DNA of 64,000 nucleotides, taken from the NCBI RefSeq assembly GCF_003987355.1, contig NZ_PIPR01000001.1:992001-1056000 (forward strand), given 5' to 3'. The translations under genes and the position numbers were made by a program. The notes beneath the pieces were generated by a model that worked only from the letters and a program-made list of their open reading frames with translations, was not told the DNA's origin and searched no databases. Source of the DNA: Pseudidiomarina aestuarii. Lineage in GTDB: Bacteria > Pseudomonadota > Gammaproteobacteria > Enterobacterales > Alteromonadaceae. Positions within the stretch are counted from its first letter, which is position 1. Each line of letters starts with the position of its first letter. Below, in pieces: positions 8,730-18,261 of the stretch.

Positions 8730-9170
8730 TTAACCTTGGAAGCGTAATGTGAGCGTGCCTGAGTCATACACCGCACTCAGTGCATGTTCACCAAAATCTC
8801 TGGCGACGCGGGCTCCCTCGGCTTCTTGCCCAATGCCAGTCATTGCAATCACATAACGGGATGGATCGGAACTATCAGCCGTCACCGTAATATTTCCACC
8901 CCACGGATTGAGTCCGACTCCATCGAGCCAATTCTCCGGGACGGCGGCAATACCTGACATAGATTCCAGAGTAATCCCCGTATACAAACCGCTGCTAGGT
9001 CGCCAAATCTGGGTGCCCAGCTGAATGGTCACAATCTGACTTTTTGCCTCATTAATTCGCGAGTTACCTACGGCCCAATCCCGCGCAACCAATGAGCCAA
9101 TGGTTGCTAGCGCAATAATGGATAACACCGTTAATACTTCTATAAATGTAAATCCCTGTTGCTTGTTCAT
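8730..9170 (-). CDS. pilS: Major type IVb prepilin, PilS-like
   Basis: 146 residues. MNKQQG-FTFIEVLTVLSIIALATIG is a prepilin leader of only six residues with Glu at +5; the mature protein of about 140 residues has a PilS/type IVb-like body (ITLESMSGIAAVPENWLDG.GLNPWGGNITVTA). AAGGAG stands before the ATG, the best ribosome binding site of the operon, as expected for a major subunit. The leader is short like type IVa, whereas R64 PilS has a long one. The PilS name rests on operon position. Confidence 0.75.
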   Translation of the reverse strand: MNKQQGFTFIEVLTVLSIIALATIGSLVARDWAVGNSRINEAKSQIVTIQLGTQIWRPSSGLYTGITLESMSGIAAVPENWLDGVGLNPWGGNITVTADSSDPSRYVIAMTGIGQEAEGARVARDFGEHALSAVYDSGTLTLRFQG

Positions 9171-9212
9171 CGAACACTCCTTGTTGTTAATCTATCTAAT
9201 TTTTCCCTGCTT

Positions 9213-10232
9213 TCATGACAGCGATTGTTGGGTAGTGACCATTAACATGGCTCCCATGCCACCCACCACGAGAACCAACAGCACAAAAATTAATCCGTAA
9301 CAGCAACTCAGCATTAACACCCGTAGTCGCGACAACGCCTGTATTGCATCATGGCTCGCATAATCCGCCACCCGCTGTAATGTAGACAGTTCATCCTGAC
9401 GCCCCCCATTACTGAGTCGAAATAACATCCGCGGAGACAGCAACTGCACATCGAATAGGATTCCTAATCGTCGCTCTCCAGCTGCAAGCCGTTGCCGCAT
9501 CAATGTCACTACCTCGCACAGTGGATGCTTCGGTACCGACTGCATAGCCCGCAAAGCTCGGTCCAAATTACCCCCACCACGCATTAACACACTCACTGTT
9601 TGCAGCAGCAACACCGCACGAAAATAGCGCTGAATAACAAACGCACCGACACTCACAAGTGGCTGAGCAACCTTGCCTCGAAGTGAAATCCCAGGCGGTA
9701 GCCCCCAAGCAAATACGATCAATCCACTCAGTATCACCATCAACAACACCAGCCAGCTACCCTCGCTCAATTCAACCAACCACACACTGAACAATGGCCA
9801 TTGCAATTCCGGCACCGAATTTGCCAATTTCATGACTACATTCTGACCGATGAACTTTACTGCTATCATCGCAACCACGACCATAACGGCCGGATAAGCC
9901 AGCGGCTTCCAAAAGGCTTGTTGGGCTGTTCGTCGTTGTTGCTCAAATCCTTTTAACTGCGTAATCAAATTTTCAAGAACACCACTTCGCTCACCGACCG
10001 CAACCAACATACATAAATCGGAATCAAAATGAGCCTGCATAGCAAAGACCAAGGGCTGTCCCTGATTCAATGCAGCGAGAAATTCGCTGGCAACTTGTCG
10101 TTCTTGTCGCAGACGCTGCTGAGCCGCATTTTCAGAGATTTCCCGAACAATTTGAATGGGACTCAAACCATCACCTAGCCCAACCGCAAAGTCTTCCAGA
10201 AAAGCTAATTGCCGATCGCGAGCTAAACGCAT
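9213..10232 (-). CDS. pilR: Type IVb pilus inner-membrane platform protein, PilR-like (GspF family)
   Basis: 339 residues, with two GspF-type cytoplasmic helical domains (FLEDFAVGLGDGLSPIQIV and LLQTVSVLMRGGGNLDRAL) and membrane helices near residues 110-130, 155-175 and 310-335. It is the platform on which the ATPase drives pilus assembly. Its start overlaps the end of the ATPase gene by 10 bases. Family membership is secure; the PilR name follows R64 gene order. Confidence 0.82.
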   Translation of the reverse strand: MRLARDRQLAFLEDFAVGLGDGLSPIQIVREISENAAQQRLRQERQVASEFLAALNQGQPLVFAMQAHFDSDLCMLVAVGERSGVLENLITQLKGFEQQRRTAQQAFWKPLAYPAVMVVVAMIAVKFIGQNVVMKLANSVPELQWPLFSVWLVELSEGSWLVLLMVILSGLIVFAWGLPPGISLRGKVAQPLVSVGAFVIQRYFRAVLLLQTVSVLMRGGGNLDRALRAMQSVPKHPLCEVVTLMRQRLAAGERRLGILFDVQLLSPRMLFRLSNGGRQDELSTLQRVADYASHDAIQALSRLRVLMLSCCYGLIFVLLVLVVGGMGAMLMVTTQQSLS

Positions 10233-11665
10233 GACGTCTCCTCAACTGAGCGCTGATGAGATACTAAAATGGGTTGAGTTGAGGCGAGTGACGGCCACCC
10301 TCGCGTCACCAAGATCCGCTGACACTCCGCTAAATTTTCATGCCGAATAGCGGCACGAAGAAAATCATCCAGACACAGCAACTCGCCCCGCCAACGCCGA
10401 CCCGTTACCCCTGAACCTAAGCAACGTGTGCAGGTTGTGTCCATTTTCCCTGCGGCTTCAATACCCTCTTCAATACCCTGGCAAGCATGGCACAGAATAG
10501 GCTCGAGACGCTGGGCCAAAATCCCCTGCAAAACGCCCGGTTGCGCCAGCATCGAACCTGACACCCCCAAATCCAGAAGTCGCTGAATGACCCCAAGACA
10601 ATCGTGTGCATGCACCGTTGCTGAAACTAAGTGACCGGTCAAAGCCGCGGTATAAGCAGCTTTTGCTGTTGCGCTATCGCGAATTTCGCTAATCGAAATA
10701 ACATCAGGATCCTCTCGTAACGCCACCTTAACCATGTTGGCGAAATTTAATTCTGGATGATCAGCGAGCACCGGCTTTTGTTCGATCTGCGGTTGAATAA
10801 TCTCAATCGGATCCTCTAATGAGATGACTTTATGCGCAGCAGGAATCACCAAGTTCATTGCCGCCAAGGTCGTTGACTTCCCCTGCCCAGTGGGTCCAGC
10901 AACTAATATCAAACCATGCCCAGTGCGGATCATCGTGGACAGGCTCTCGACCATATCTATGGGCATCCCGAGTTCAGCCAAACTCTTTATCGTTTGTTGC
11001 TCATACTGCAATCGCATCGTCACCGCAAACCCAGATCGTGTCGGTGACTTCTGTACTCGCAATCGCAACGACTTAGGTTGTTCATCATGTACCACCGTCA
11101 AACTAATACTGGCACTCGACAGACGCTGTTCGTCAAAAAGTTCATGAAAATCATCAGAGCGTGTGTTCAACGCCGCCGCAATTGCAGCCGCTAGCACTTC
11201 TCGACCGCGTTCCACTCGGCTGACCAATCGACCGTGCACACGAAAGGCCAAAGTTGCCACGCTCGGCTGAAACACTAAATGGATATCAGAAGCCTGCAGT
11301 TGGATAGCTTGAACAACTAGGTCTTCAAGTGCTTGCTGCGCTCGCGTCTGGTCTAAAACGACCGCAGACTCGGTTTGCCGCTTCACCTTTCTGAGATCAT
11401 CAGCATCATGCAACAAGTTTCGAATCACATGCTCAGGTTCCACCGAGCGATATCGAAATCCTGATGTTTGAAGCTCCATCAAGCACATTAAATTGACTAA
11501 GGTTTGTGGCTGACTGCCCCAGGCAACGACTGTGCTAACTAGCCAGCCATCCTGACTACACAGTGCAAAGACCGGCTGTTCTTGCTCTGCCAACGCTAAG
11601 CAGTAATCGAGCAGTTGCAGATTCACTTGATGAGCGGCAAAGCCAACGTGGTCAGTAGTGTTCAT
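10223..11665 (-). CDS. pilQ: Type IVb pilus assembly ATPase, PilQ-like (GspE/PulE family)
   Basis: 480 residues. Walker A GPTGQGKST at 257-265; atypical Walker B DVISISEIRD at 321-330 (usual DVIMVGEIRD); His box TGHLVSATVHAHD; a C-terminal CxxC pair (Cys392/395 and Cys412/415) that binds zinc in this family. It powers polymerisation of the pilus. Its start lies within the last 14 bases of the pilP-like gene. There is no second PilT-type retraction ATPase in the operon, as usual for type IVb systems of the R64 type. Confidence 0.88.
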   Translation of the reverse strand: MNTTDHVGFAAHQVNLQLLDYCLALAEQEQPVFALCSQDGWLVSTVVAWGSQPQTLVNLMCLMELQTSGFRYRSVEPEHVIRNLLHDADDLRKVKRQTESAVVLDQTRAQQALEDLVVQAIQLQASDIHLVFQPSVATLAFRVHGRLVSRVERGREVLAAAIAAALNTRSDDFHELFDEQRLSSASISLTVVHDEQPKSLRLRVQKSPTRSGFAVTMRLQYEQQTIKSLAELGMPIDMVESLSTMIRTGHGLILVAGPTGQGKSTTLAAMNLVIPAAHKVISLEDPIEIIQPQIEQKPVLADHPELNFANMVKVALREDPDVISISEIRDSATAKAAYTAALTGHLVSATVHAHDCLGVIQRLLDLGVSGSMLAQPGVLQGILAQRLEPILCHACQGIEEGIEAAGKMDTTCTRCLGSGVTGRRWRGELLCLDDFLRAAIRHENLAECQRILVTRGWPSLASTQPILVSHQRSVEETSCV

Positions 11666-12116
11666 GTAGTAACTCCAACTGATAGGTGGCTTTGCCTATA
11701 GAGACGCTCAAACGATCATCGTCGCGTTTAACCAGCAAACCAGCACTGTTGGCGATACCATCCCAAACACGGACAATCCGCTCATCGACACGTAAGAGGT
11801 AGCGCAACTGCCCCTGTCGTTCAGTCCAGCCGATCAATGCGACCTGAGTGGTTTCCGATTCGGTAGCAGCGGATTGTTTCGCTGCTGTGGAAGGTTGTTG
11901 TAACTGACGTATCGCAGACTCTGCCTCTGCGACTTGTAATTCGTAGTGCAGTTGTTTCGCGCGAGAAGCGGCAGAACGCTCTTGTAGTTCCTGCAAACGC
12001 AGTTGCTTGAGGATCTCGGTTCCGGTTTCAATCTGCTGTGCTTGCGCCGTTGGCTGCCACAAACATGCAATGCCAACGAGGAGTATGTATGCGTTGATAC
12101 GCCCAGTGATGATCAT
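11652..12116 (-). CDS. pilP: Type IVb pilus biogenesis protein PilP-like
   Basis: 154 residues from the ATG at 12116, which forms an ATGA overlap with the stop of the pilO-like gene; the longer upstream frame runs through pilO and is discarded. Signal peptide (MIITGRINAYILLVGIACLWQPTAQA-QQ), a helical heptad-rich stretch (QLRLQELQERSAASRAKQL), then a small beta domain (VALIGWTERQGQLRYLLR.DERIVRVWDG) as in PilP pilotin-like proteins. Likely links the secretin with the inner-membrane complex. Confidence 0.72.
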   Translation of the reverse strand: MIITGRINAYILLVGIACLWQPTAQAQQIETGTEILKQLRLQELQERSAASRAKQLHYELQVAEAESAIRQLQQPSTAAKQSAATESETTQVALIGWTERQGQLRYLLRVDERIVRVWDGIANSAGLLVKRDDDRLSVSIGKATYQLELLHEHY

Positions 12117-13309
12117 AGGTCTGCCTCCTGCAGATGTCTCGGTAGCCAATAAAAACGCAATCTCATCGTTAGTTCCTGTCGCGCTTCGAACCAACGATAC
12201 TCGAGTAATCGGCCTGGCAATGCTTGCAATGCCTGTGCAAACTTCCGATCTAAACCTGCCGCATCGGGTAACCATTCCAATTGATATTCTTGCCATTGGA
12301 GTTTGTCGACTGCTGGAGCACCGACCCGCTGCCATTGAATGTGTTCAGCCCAGTCATTCAGCAGGGCTTCAAGTGCATCATTGGCGTGCTGCTGATCACT
12401 AACGAGTTGTTGCGGCGTCATCGTCACCTTATGCTCAAACCGTGTTCCCAAGCGCGCACTTGTGGCATCGCCACTCACCACGAGTGGTGTTTGCTGACGT
12501 AACTCAGACACCGAACCATAAGTTGATCGCATCACTATCGTCCAAGTCCCAGCGGCTAGGGTCGCCTCCTGAAATTGCCAACCTGCAATCAAATTCGCTT
12601 GATCTTGATAAGTCAGCAGTTGCTCAAGGTGAGATAGCGGTACTCCCTCAATCTCGTACAAATAGGACTGGATACGCGGTGCACTGACTTGCCGTTCCGG
12701 CCAGAACCACCACGACGTCCCAGCGGCAATACTGACAACAACCGCAAAACTGAACCAGAGTCGTCTGCGTCGTTGCCAAGGCAATGGTTCACTGAAAGGA
12801 CGTAGTAACGCGTTCGTTGCTGTTTGTTTCCCTGCGGGTTTATTCAACCACTGGGAGGAGCACGCATAGTCTCTGACAAAATCATTGAGCGACGGATCCG
12901 AGGGCACATCCAATAACACATGCGCGTCACTTAATTCCCAGGACTCGGTCCATTCACGCAAGCGCTCCTTCATCCAAGCAACGTCCGTTTGCTGTTGCTT
13001 GACAGACAGACTCACCACGAGTTTATGCTGATACCAAATAACGACATGAATCTGTTGGGAATACTCCGTAACGGCGATCACATGAGGTAGTTGGGGATAC
13101 TGCAAGCGCAATTCATGGGCGTAATCATAAACGCGTTGGTGTGCGCCTACCTGAGCACAACTGAGCCAATAGTAAGAGCCACTGGGAACCACTGAATAGT
13201 GTGTGAATTGCCATTGTTGAGCGCTTCGTAACAGGGCTACGACCCGACCTTTCGAAGTGCAACATTGACGCCAACAATGGGCTCTGGACTCTTTCACTGC
13301 TGGAGTCAT
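12113..13309 (-). CDS. pilO: Type IVb pilus assembly protein PilO-like
   Basis: 398 residues. A cytoplasmic N-terminal half of ribonuclease-H/actin-like appearance, one membrane segment (LWFSFAVVVSIAAGTSWWFW, about residues 185-205) and a periplasmic C-terminal half. This matches PilO2 of R64-type pili, which joins the inner-membrane platform to the periplasmic ring. It overlaps pilN and pilP by ATGA at both ends. Sequence similarity in this family is weak, so the call leans on length, topology and position. Confidence 0.7.
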   Translation of the reverse strand: MTPAVKESRAHCWRQCCTSKGRVVALLRSAQQWQFTHYSVVPSGSYYWLSCAQVGAHQRVYDYAHELRLQYPQLPHVIAVTEYSQQIHVVIWYQHKLVVSLSVKQQQTDVAWMKERLREWTESWELSDAHVLLDVPSDPSLNDFVRDYACSSQWLNKPAGKQTATNALLRPFSEPLPWQRRRRLWFSFAVVVSIAAGTSWWFWPERQVSAPRIQSYLYEIEGVPLSHLEQLLTYQDQANLIAGWQFQEATLAAGTWTIVMRSTYGSVSELRQQTPLVVSGDATSARLGTRFEHKVTMTPQQLVSDQQHANDALEALLNDWAEHIQWQRVGAPAVDKLQWQEYQLEWLPDAAGLDRKFAQALQALPGRLLEYRWFEARQELTMRLRFYWLPRHLQEADL

Positions 13310-14811
13310 AGGTTCGCTCGCTTAACAATTCGCGGTGTCAACAGCACCAAAGTTTCCGAGTGCCGTTGCTGCTGAGCGTGTCCGCCACCGAGCAATGTAC
13401 TCAGCCAACTCTTTTGTTCAAGCCACTGCTCACGTTCATTCCGCAGTCCACTCAGCAACAGCGTCTGACCATTTTGAATCAGTGCTTTCATAAAGAATTT
13501 TTTGCGTTTGGTGTGCGGTGTTTGAATTAACTGTTGGCCCGATCGAACCTCATCGATGCGTTCCAAATCCGACAATTCCGTCGACAGTTGTAGAATCACT
13601 TCATCGTCACCGATACTCGGCAATACATAAAGCTCGAAACCAGTGGTGACTACACCAGGTTCCAATAACTCGGTTGTCCCCACATTTGCGGTTGCGGTGG
13701 AGCCTGCTGCGGCTAAGTAGGTGGCATTGTCTTCAAGTAGAATCTTGGCAATCTGATTGTTCAATGACACCACCCGCGGATGATTATTCATACGAACCAG
13801 TCCTTGCTGTTCCAAGGCCTCCAGAAATACCTTCGAGCCAGCAGCACGCCCCTGTTGTTGCTGCCATGACAGTTGCGCACCGTCCGCACCACCAATGCCC
13901 GATATTGCCGCCGAAGTGAGCCCCAAAACACCCTCGCCACCGGCGGTCTTCAGCAGCGCCTGCCAGTCTACCGAGAACTGCTCTTCATCAGTAAAGGTCA
14001 CATCCAAAATTTGAACCTCAATGGCCACTTGTCGAGTGAGCCGTTCATTTTGCTGATCTAAATAGCGTTCAATCGACGCGACATGGTGGGGGTAGTCGCG
14101 AACCAATACCGACGTCGAGCTTTGATTAATAGAGAGCTGCCCAGCTTCTGATAGTAACAAGCGCAATGCGCGATCTAAGTCAGTCCATACCGACAATGCG
14201 GAGCTACTGAAATTGAGAAATTGCTCATTGGTCGAGTTTAGCGATTGCACGGGTAAGTTGGCGTTACGTTGCGATGTGCCGCTCTGCTGTCCCTTATTAC
14301 CGAGAAAGAAATTGGTATCGCCGGTGAGAAAGGCTACATCAAATTCAGCAACCCGAAATTCACTGACTGCGATACCATCGTCATCCGTCTCAATATGCCA
14401 CCCGGTCGAACGTTCGAGCGCTTGAATAAATTCACCAACAGTCCGAGTCGTTGGAGTCGACACTAAGGCATCGGCCAGGCGTGGGGTAAGAAATTGATAG
14501 GACAGAGCAACAGGCGTGAGGACTTCTGCTAGCGCAATGTGTGCTGGTACATCACTAAAACTGCTGGACTGCGGCTGGCTAAACCAACTCGGTTGGTCAT
14601 GACGAAGCGGCGCTAAGGGCGGTACATAGAACTGCTCGGACTCGGTGATGCGACTCGTAGTTAGCGTAGAGTCCCCACTCTGTTGCAAATGTTCCAATTG
14701 TGCGAGCATGACCTGATGACGACGCTCATTGGTGAGGTCACTGCTGTCTGCGAGTTGCGGGACCGCGCACCCCACTAAAAGACCGCTGAACAAAGCGAGG
14801 ATGTATCTCAT
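13306..14811 (-). CDS. pilN: Type IVb pilus secretin lipoprotein PilN-like
   Basis: 501 residues. Lipoprotein signal MRYILALFSGLLVGC with lipidated Cys15. The N-domain TPTTRTVGEFIQALERSTGWHIETDDDGIAVSE is followed by the secretin core (VSLNNQIAKILLEDNATYLA... and LRNEREQWLEQKSWLSTLLGG... near the end). It forms the outer-membrane pore for the pilus. It is joined to the TcpQ-like gene and to pilO by ATGA overlaps. Confidence 0.85.
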   Translation of the reverse strand: MRYILALFSGLLVGCAVPQLADSSDLTNERRHQVMLAQLEHLQQSGDSTLTTSRITESEQFYVPPLAPLRHDQPSWFSQPQSSSFSDVPAHIALAEVLTPVALSYQFLTPRLADALVSTPTTRTVGEFIQALERSTGWHIETDDDGIAVSEFRVAEFDVAFLTGDTNFFLGNKGQQSGTSQRNANLPVQSLNSTNEQFLNFSSSALSVWTDLDRALRLLLSEAGQLSINQSSTSVLVRDYPHHVASIERYLDQQNERLTRQVAIEVQILDVTFTDEEQFSVDWQALLKTAGGEGVLGLTSAAISGIGGADGAQLSWQQQQGRAAGSKVFLEALEQQGLVRMNNHPRVVSLNNQIAKILLEDNATYLAAAGSTATANVGTTELLEPGVVTTGFELYVLPSIGDDEVILQLSTELSDLERIDEVRSGQQLIQTPHTKRKKFFMKALIQNGQTLLLSGLRNEREQWLEQKSWLSTLLGGGHAQQQRHSETLVLLTPRIVKRANL

Positions 14812-15221
14812 AGCGAGGCACGCTGTGACTGCTGATAATCAACAACAGCGGTATGGTTTGCGTGCAGGGTAACTCGTAATTGATAGGGCTCAAGCATTTG
14901 CTGCAATAATTGTCGCCAGGAGGCTCCACGCAGCAGATAAACGGTTGGCCACAAGTGTTGCGTAGACGCCCGCCACTCGATCGCTTGCACGCCAAATTGC
15001 TCGCGCAAGAGTAAATCCAGTTGCGGTTTTAACAGGCCATCGTGAAGCTGCAATGAGACGTCGGTGTCTGCTGCCGATGGGGGTGTCAGTGTTTGCTCAG
15101 TCACTGGCATCAAGTGAGGGTCAGCGCTGATATCAAAATCAGCGCATTCTGTCGCTTGCGTGGAAAATGGCAGCCCTACGCTGAGGACACCACTACAGAA
15201 AAGAACACGAATGAAAGCCAT
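14808..15221 (-). CDS. TcpQ/PilL-like periplasmic pilus protein, first gene of the operon
   Basis: 137 residues with signal peptide MAFIRVLFCSGVLSVGLPFSTQA. The segment from LQLHDGLLKPQLDLLLREQF to YQLRVTLHANHTAVVDY fits the TcpQ domain found at the C-terminus of R64 PilL (secretin-associated). AAGGAGGTG stands in front of the ATG, the strongest start of the operon. Shorter than R64 PilL. A 7-bp inverted repeat (TCACTGT/ACAGTGA, 15272-15295) lies upstream and could be an operator. No clear sigma-70 promoter was found. Confidence 0.7.
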   Translation of the reverse strand: MAFIRVLFCSGVLSVGLPFSTQATECADFDISADPHLMPVTEQTLTPPSAADTDVSLQLHDGLLKPQLDLLLREQFGVQAIEWRASTQHLWPTVYLLRGASWRQLLQQMLEPYQLRVTLHANHTAVVDYQQSQRASL

Positions 15222-15329
15222 TGCACACCTCCTTGTTGTTTTTAAACGTCACCGTCCTTGGCAACGAGTATTCACTGTAGTTGACCTAACAGTGAGCAAC
15301 AAGCAGGCGTTCGCGCATCGTGTTGTAGT

Positions 15330-18014
15330 TTATTTCGTACCTTTCTTTTTGGTTCCTTTAGCCGCTGATTTCTTGGTCTTTTTCGCAGTAGTTTTGGCTG
15401 CTTTCTTAACCGACCATTCGCCATCTTTATAGAATGCTTGCCAGCCTGTTTGCTTCCCGTCTTCCTCAGTCACAACATACTGCTCTTTGGTTTTGCGACT
15501 GTAGCGAACGATCGCATCATGACCTTGATCATCTTGTGCTGGCGCATCGGCTAAATAATGAAACTTCTTCGGAATCCGGTCTTTAAATTGCTGCAGCTCT
15601 TTGACCTTTACGGCCCGCGTTTCGCGTGACCGCGGGAAGGTGTTGGCACTCATAAAGATACCTGAGGCTCCATCGCGAAGCACAAAATACGCATCGCCGC
15701 TTTCACAAGGTAGCTCTGGGAATGGCACTGGATCCTCTTTCGGTGGCGCCGGCTGACCGTTTCTCAACAACTTCCGCGTATTTTTACACTCGCTGTTGGT
15801 ACAGTCGAAGTACTTGCCGAAACGTCCCGTTTTTAATTGCATCTCACTGCCGCAACGGTCGCATTCAAGCACCGGACCATCATAGCCTTTGATGCGGAAT
15901 TCGCCTTGCTCTACCAGCTGTCCAGAACACTGTGGATTGTTACCACACACATGCAGCTTGCGGCCTTGATCAATGAGGTAACTGTCCATGGCAGTACCAC
16001 ATTCTGGACAACGCTTTTTCGCACGCAGTGCGTTGGTTTCCGCTTCGTCGTCGTCAGTGACGCGAATGGCTTCTTCGCCCGGTAGTAAATTTAATGTTTG
16101 CGTACAGCGCTCTTTAGGCGGCAACTCGTAACCGGAGCAGCCCAAAAAGACGCCCGTCGATGCCGTCCGAATACCCATCTTCCGACCACATTGCGGACAA
16201 TCGATATCGGTGAGCACCATTTGGTTGGCACGCATACCGCCTTCTTCCGGAGGTAACTCTGCGTCAGCTAGCTTTTTGCTAAATTCCGCGTAAAACGCAT
16301 CGAGCGTCTCTTTCCAATTTCGTTTGCCCTCGGCGATATCATCCAACGCCTGTTCCATTTCGGCGGTGAAGTTGTAATTGAGTAGCCGCGAGAAGTTTTC
16401 GACCAAGCGATCATTGACAATCTCGCCCATCTTTTCAGCATAAAAGCGGCGATTCTCCACCCGTACATAACCACGGTCTTGGATAGTCGAAATAATCGAA
16501 GCGTAAGTCGATGGCCGACCAATGCCACGTTTTTCCAATTCTTTGACCAATGACGCTTCGCTAAAACGTGCTGGCGGTTTGGTAAAGTGCTGCTGTGGAT
16601 CCAAGGCCTGTAATGCTAAGGTTTCCCCTTTCTTAATATCGGGCAAACTCTTGTCTTCGTCGTTTTTCGAACCCGCAGGCGGCTGTACCTTGGTCCAACC
16701 GGCGAAACGCAGGACGCGACCGCGTGCTTTGAGTTCGTACTCGCCCGCTGTGACAGTGAGTGTCGTCGCATCATAGCGAGCTGGAGTCATTTGGCAGGCA
16801 ACAAACTGGCGCCAAATCAGCTCATACAACCGCTGTGCGTCACGCTCCATATCTTTCAAATGCTCAGACTTGACGGTCACAGAGGACGGACGGATCGCCT
16901 CATGCGCTTCTTGCGCATTTTGTTTGGAACCATAAAAATTCGGCTTTTCCGGCAGGTAATCTTTACCATACTGCTTTTCAATAAAGCCACGTACACTCTG
17001 CACAGCCTCTTGGCTCAGGTTGGTCGAATCGGTACGCATATAAGTAATATGACCTGCTTCATACAACCGCTGTGCCAGCATCATGGTTTTTTTCACACCG
17101 TAACCCAATCGAGTACTGGCTGCTTGTTGCAAGGTCGAAGTAATAAACGGAGCCGATGGGCGGCTGCTGGTTGGTTTATCTTCGCGATCAGTAACTAGGT
17201 AGCGGGCATCCTGTAATGCAGCCACTGCGGCATCAGCAGCAGCCTTGTCGCCTGCTTTGAATGCCTTATCTCGGAACTTTTGGACCTGCATCCGCAAATC
17301 GTGCTCTCGCTGACTTTGCAGATCTGCGTAGATATCCCAAAACTCCTCTGGGACAAACGCTTTGATTTCACGTTCGCGCTCTACGACTAAGCGCACCGCC
17401 ACCGACTGCACGCGACCCGCCGATAATCCCCGCGCAATTTTCTTCCACAACAAGGGCGACACCATAAAGCCAACCACACGATCGAGGAACCGCCGCGTTT
17501 GCTGCGCATTCACGCGATGCGTATTCAATGCCGATGGATGAGAGAAGGCGTCTTGAATGGCTTTCTTGGTAATTTCGTTAAAGACCACGCGCTGGAAACG
17601 TTGGTCATCACCGCCAATAAGTTCACGCAGATGCCAAGCTATAGCCTCTCCTTCGCGGTCCAAATCCGTTGCGAGATAAATGGTTTCGGCTTTACTTGCC
17701 AGCTTTTTCAGTTCTGCAACGACTTTTTCTTTACCCGGTAAAACTTCGTATTGCGCCTGCCACCCATTATTCGGATCGACCCCCATGCGGGCGACCAGCT
17801 TTTCAAAATCACGGCGTTTTTTATAGGCTTCTTTCTTTTCCGGCGACATCGCTCGCACTTCAGCCGCAGATTTTGCTTTGACTGAATCAGTGGTTCGGGT
17901 CGGCAAATCACGGACATGCCCGACACTCGATTTCACTACGAAATCGTTTCCTAAATATTTATTAATTGTCTTTGCCTTTGCCGGCGACTCGACAATAACC
18001 AGCGCTTTAGCCAT
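15330..18014 (-). CDS. topA: DNA topoisomerase I
   Basis: Type IA topoisomerase that relaxes negative supercoils. 894 residues. The N-terminal Toprim domain begins [14 protein letters not shown], with [10 protein letters not shown] at 115-124 (metal-binding Asp117 and Asp119). The active-site Tyr325 is in [10 protein letters not shown]. Three C-terminal CxxC...C zinc ribbons ([27 protein letters not shown]) and a lysine-rich tail ([18 protein letters not shown]) complete it. Stands between the pilus operon and astB and is transcribed towards the pilus operon. Confidence 0.98.
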   Translation of the reverse strand: MAKALVIVESPAKAKTINKYLGNDFVVKSSVGHVRDLPTRTTDSVKAKSAAEVRAMSPEKKEAYKKRRDFEKLVARMGVDPNNGWQAQYEVLPGKEKVVAELKKLASKAETIYLATDLDREGEAIAWHLRELIGGDDQRFQRVVFNEITKKAIQDAFSHPSALNTHRVNAQQTRRFLDRVVGFMVSPLLWKKIARGLSAGRVQSVAVRLVVEREREIKAFVPEEFWDIYADLQSQREHDLRMQVQKFRDKAFKAGDKAAADAAVAALQDARYLVTDREDKPTSSRPSAPFITSTLQQAASTRLGYGVKKTMMLAQRLYEAGHITYMRTDSTNLSQEAVQSVRGFIEKQYGKDYLPEKPNFYGSKQNAQEAHEAIRPSSVTVKSEHLKDMERDAQRLYELIWRQFVACQMTPARYDATTLTVTAGEYELKARGRVLRFAGWTKVQPPAGSKNDEDKSLPDIKKGETLALQALDPQQHFTKPPARFSEASLVKELEKRGIGRPSTYASIISTIQDRGYVRVENRRFYAEKMGEIVNDRLVENFSRLLNYNFTAEMEQALDDIAEGKRNWKETLDAFYAEFSKKLADAELPPEEGGMRANQMVLTDIDCPQCGRKMGIRTASTGVFLGCSGYELPPKERCTQTLNLLPGEEAIRVTDDDEAETNALRAKKRCPECGTAMDSYLIDQGRKLHVCGNNPQCSGQLVEQGEFRIKGYDGPVLECDRCGSEMQLKTGRFGKYFDCTNSECKNTRKLLRNGQPAPPKEDPVPFPELPCESGDAYFVLRDGASGIFMSANTFPRSRETRAVKVKELQQFKDRIPKKFHYLADAPAQDDQGHDAIVRYSRKTKEQYVVTEEDGKQTGWQAFYKDGEWSVKKAAKTTAKKTKKSAAKGTKKKGTK

Positions 18015-18183
18015 GCGACTCTCTATGTATCAAATGATGTGGTTTACTTGCGGGTTCTTTTTTTAGATATATCTGTTCTCTAGTCACTTCACAACCATGC
18101 AGATCAAATTTCATAAAAATTCTGCATCCCGTCATATCCATGCAAATGGTGCGGCAAGCCAATCTTTTCAAGACCTCCCGCCC

Positions 18184-18213
18184 CTTACACCCAGCCAAAA
18201 GTGTGCGTATAAT
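18184..18213 (+). promoter_or_regulatory. Candidate promoter of astB
   Basis: CTTACA (18184-18189, 4/6 match to -35), 18 bases, perfect -10 TATAAT (18208-18213). It points at astB, whose ATG is 49 bases downstream. No ArgR-like box was found around it. Confidence 0.5.
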
Positions 18214-18261
18214 AGCCTTAAATTGAAACAGTACAATGCCTAGTTGGCAACGGAGACCTTG

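Noticed and set aside
7038-15221. Assignment of the pilus operon as MSHA pili
   Set aside because: Gene order (TcpQ-like, secretin lipoprotein, PilO, PilP, ATPase, GspF, prepilin) fits R64-type type IVb pili; the MshI-N genes and the MshM ATPase are absent.
18090-18150. ArgR-like box upstream of astB (AATTTCATAAAAATTC)
   Set aside because: The half-sites do not fit the TGAATNNNNNATTCA pattern in either orientation.
18007-18198. A 63-codon minus-strand open frame with five cysteines upstream of topA
   Set aside because: It starts with TTG, has no ribosome binding site and no family resemblance, and overlaps the topA start; more likely leader sequence.
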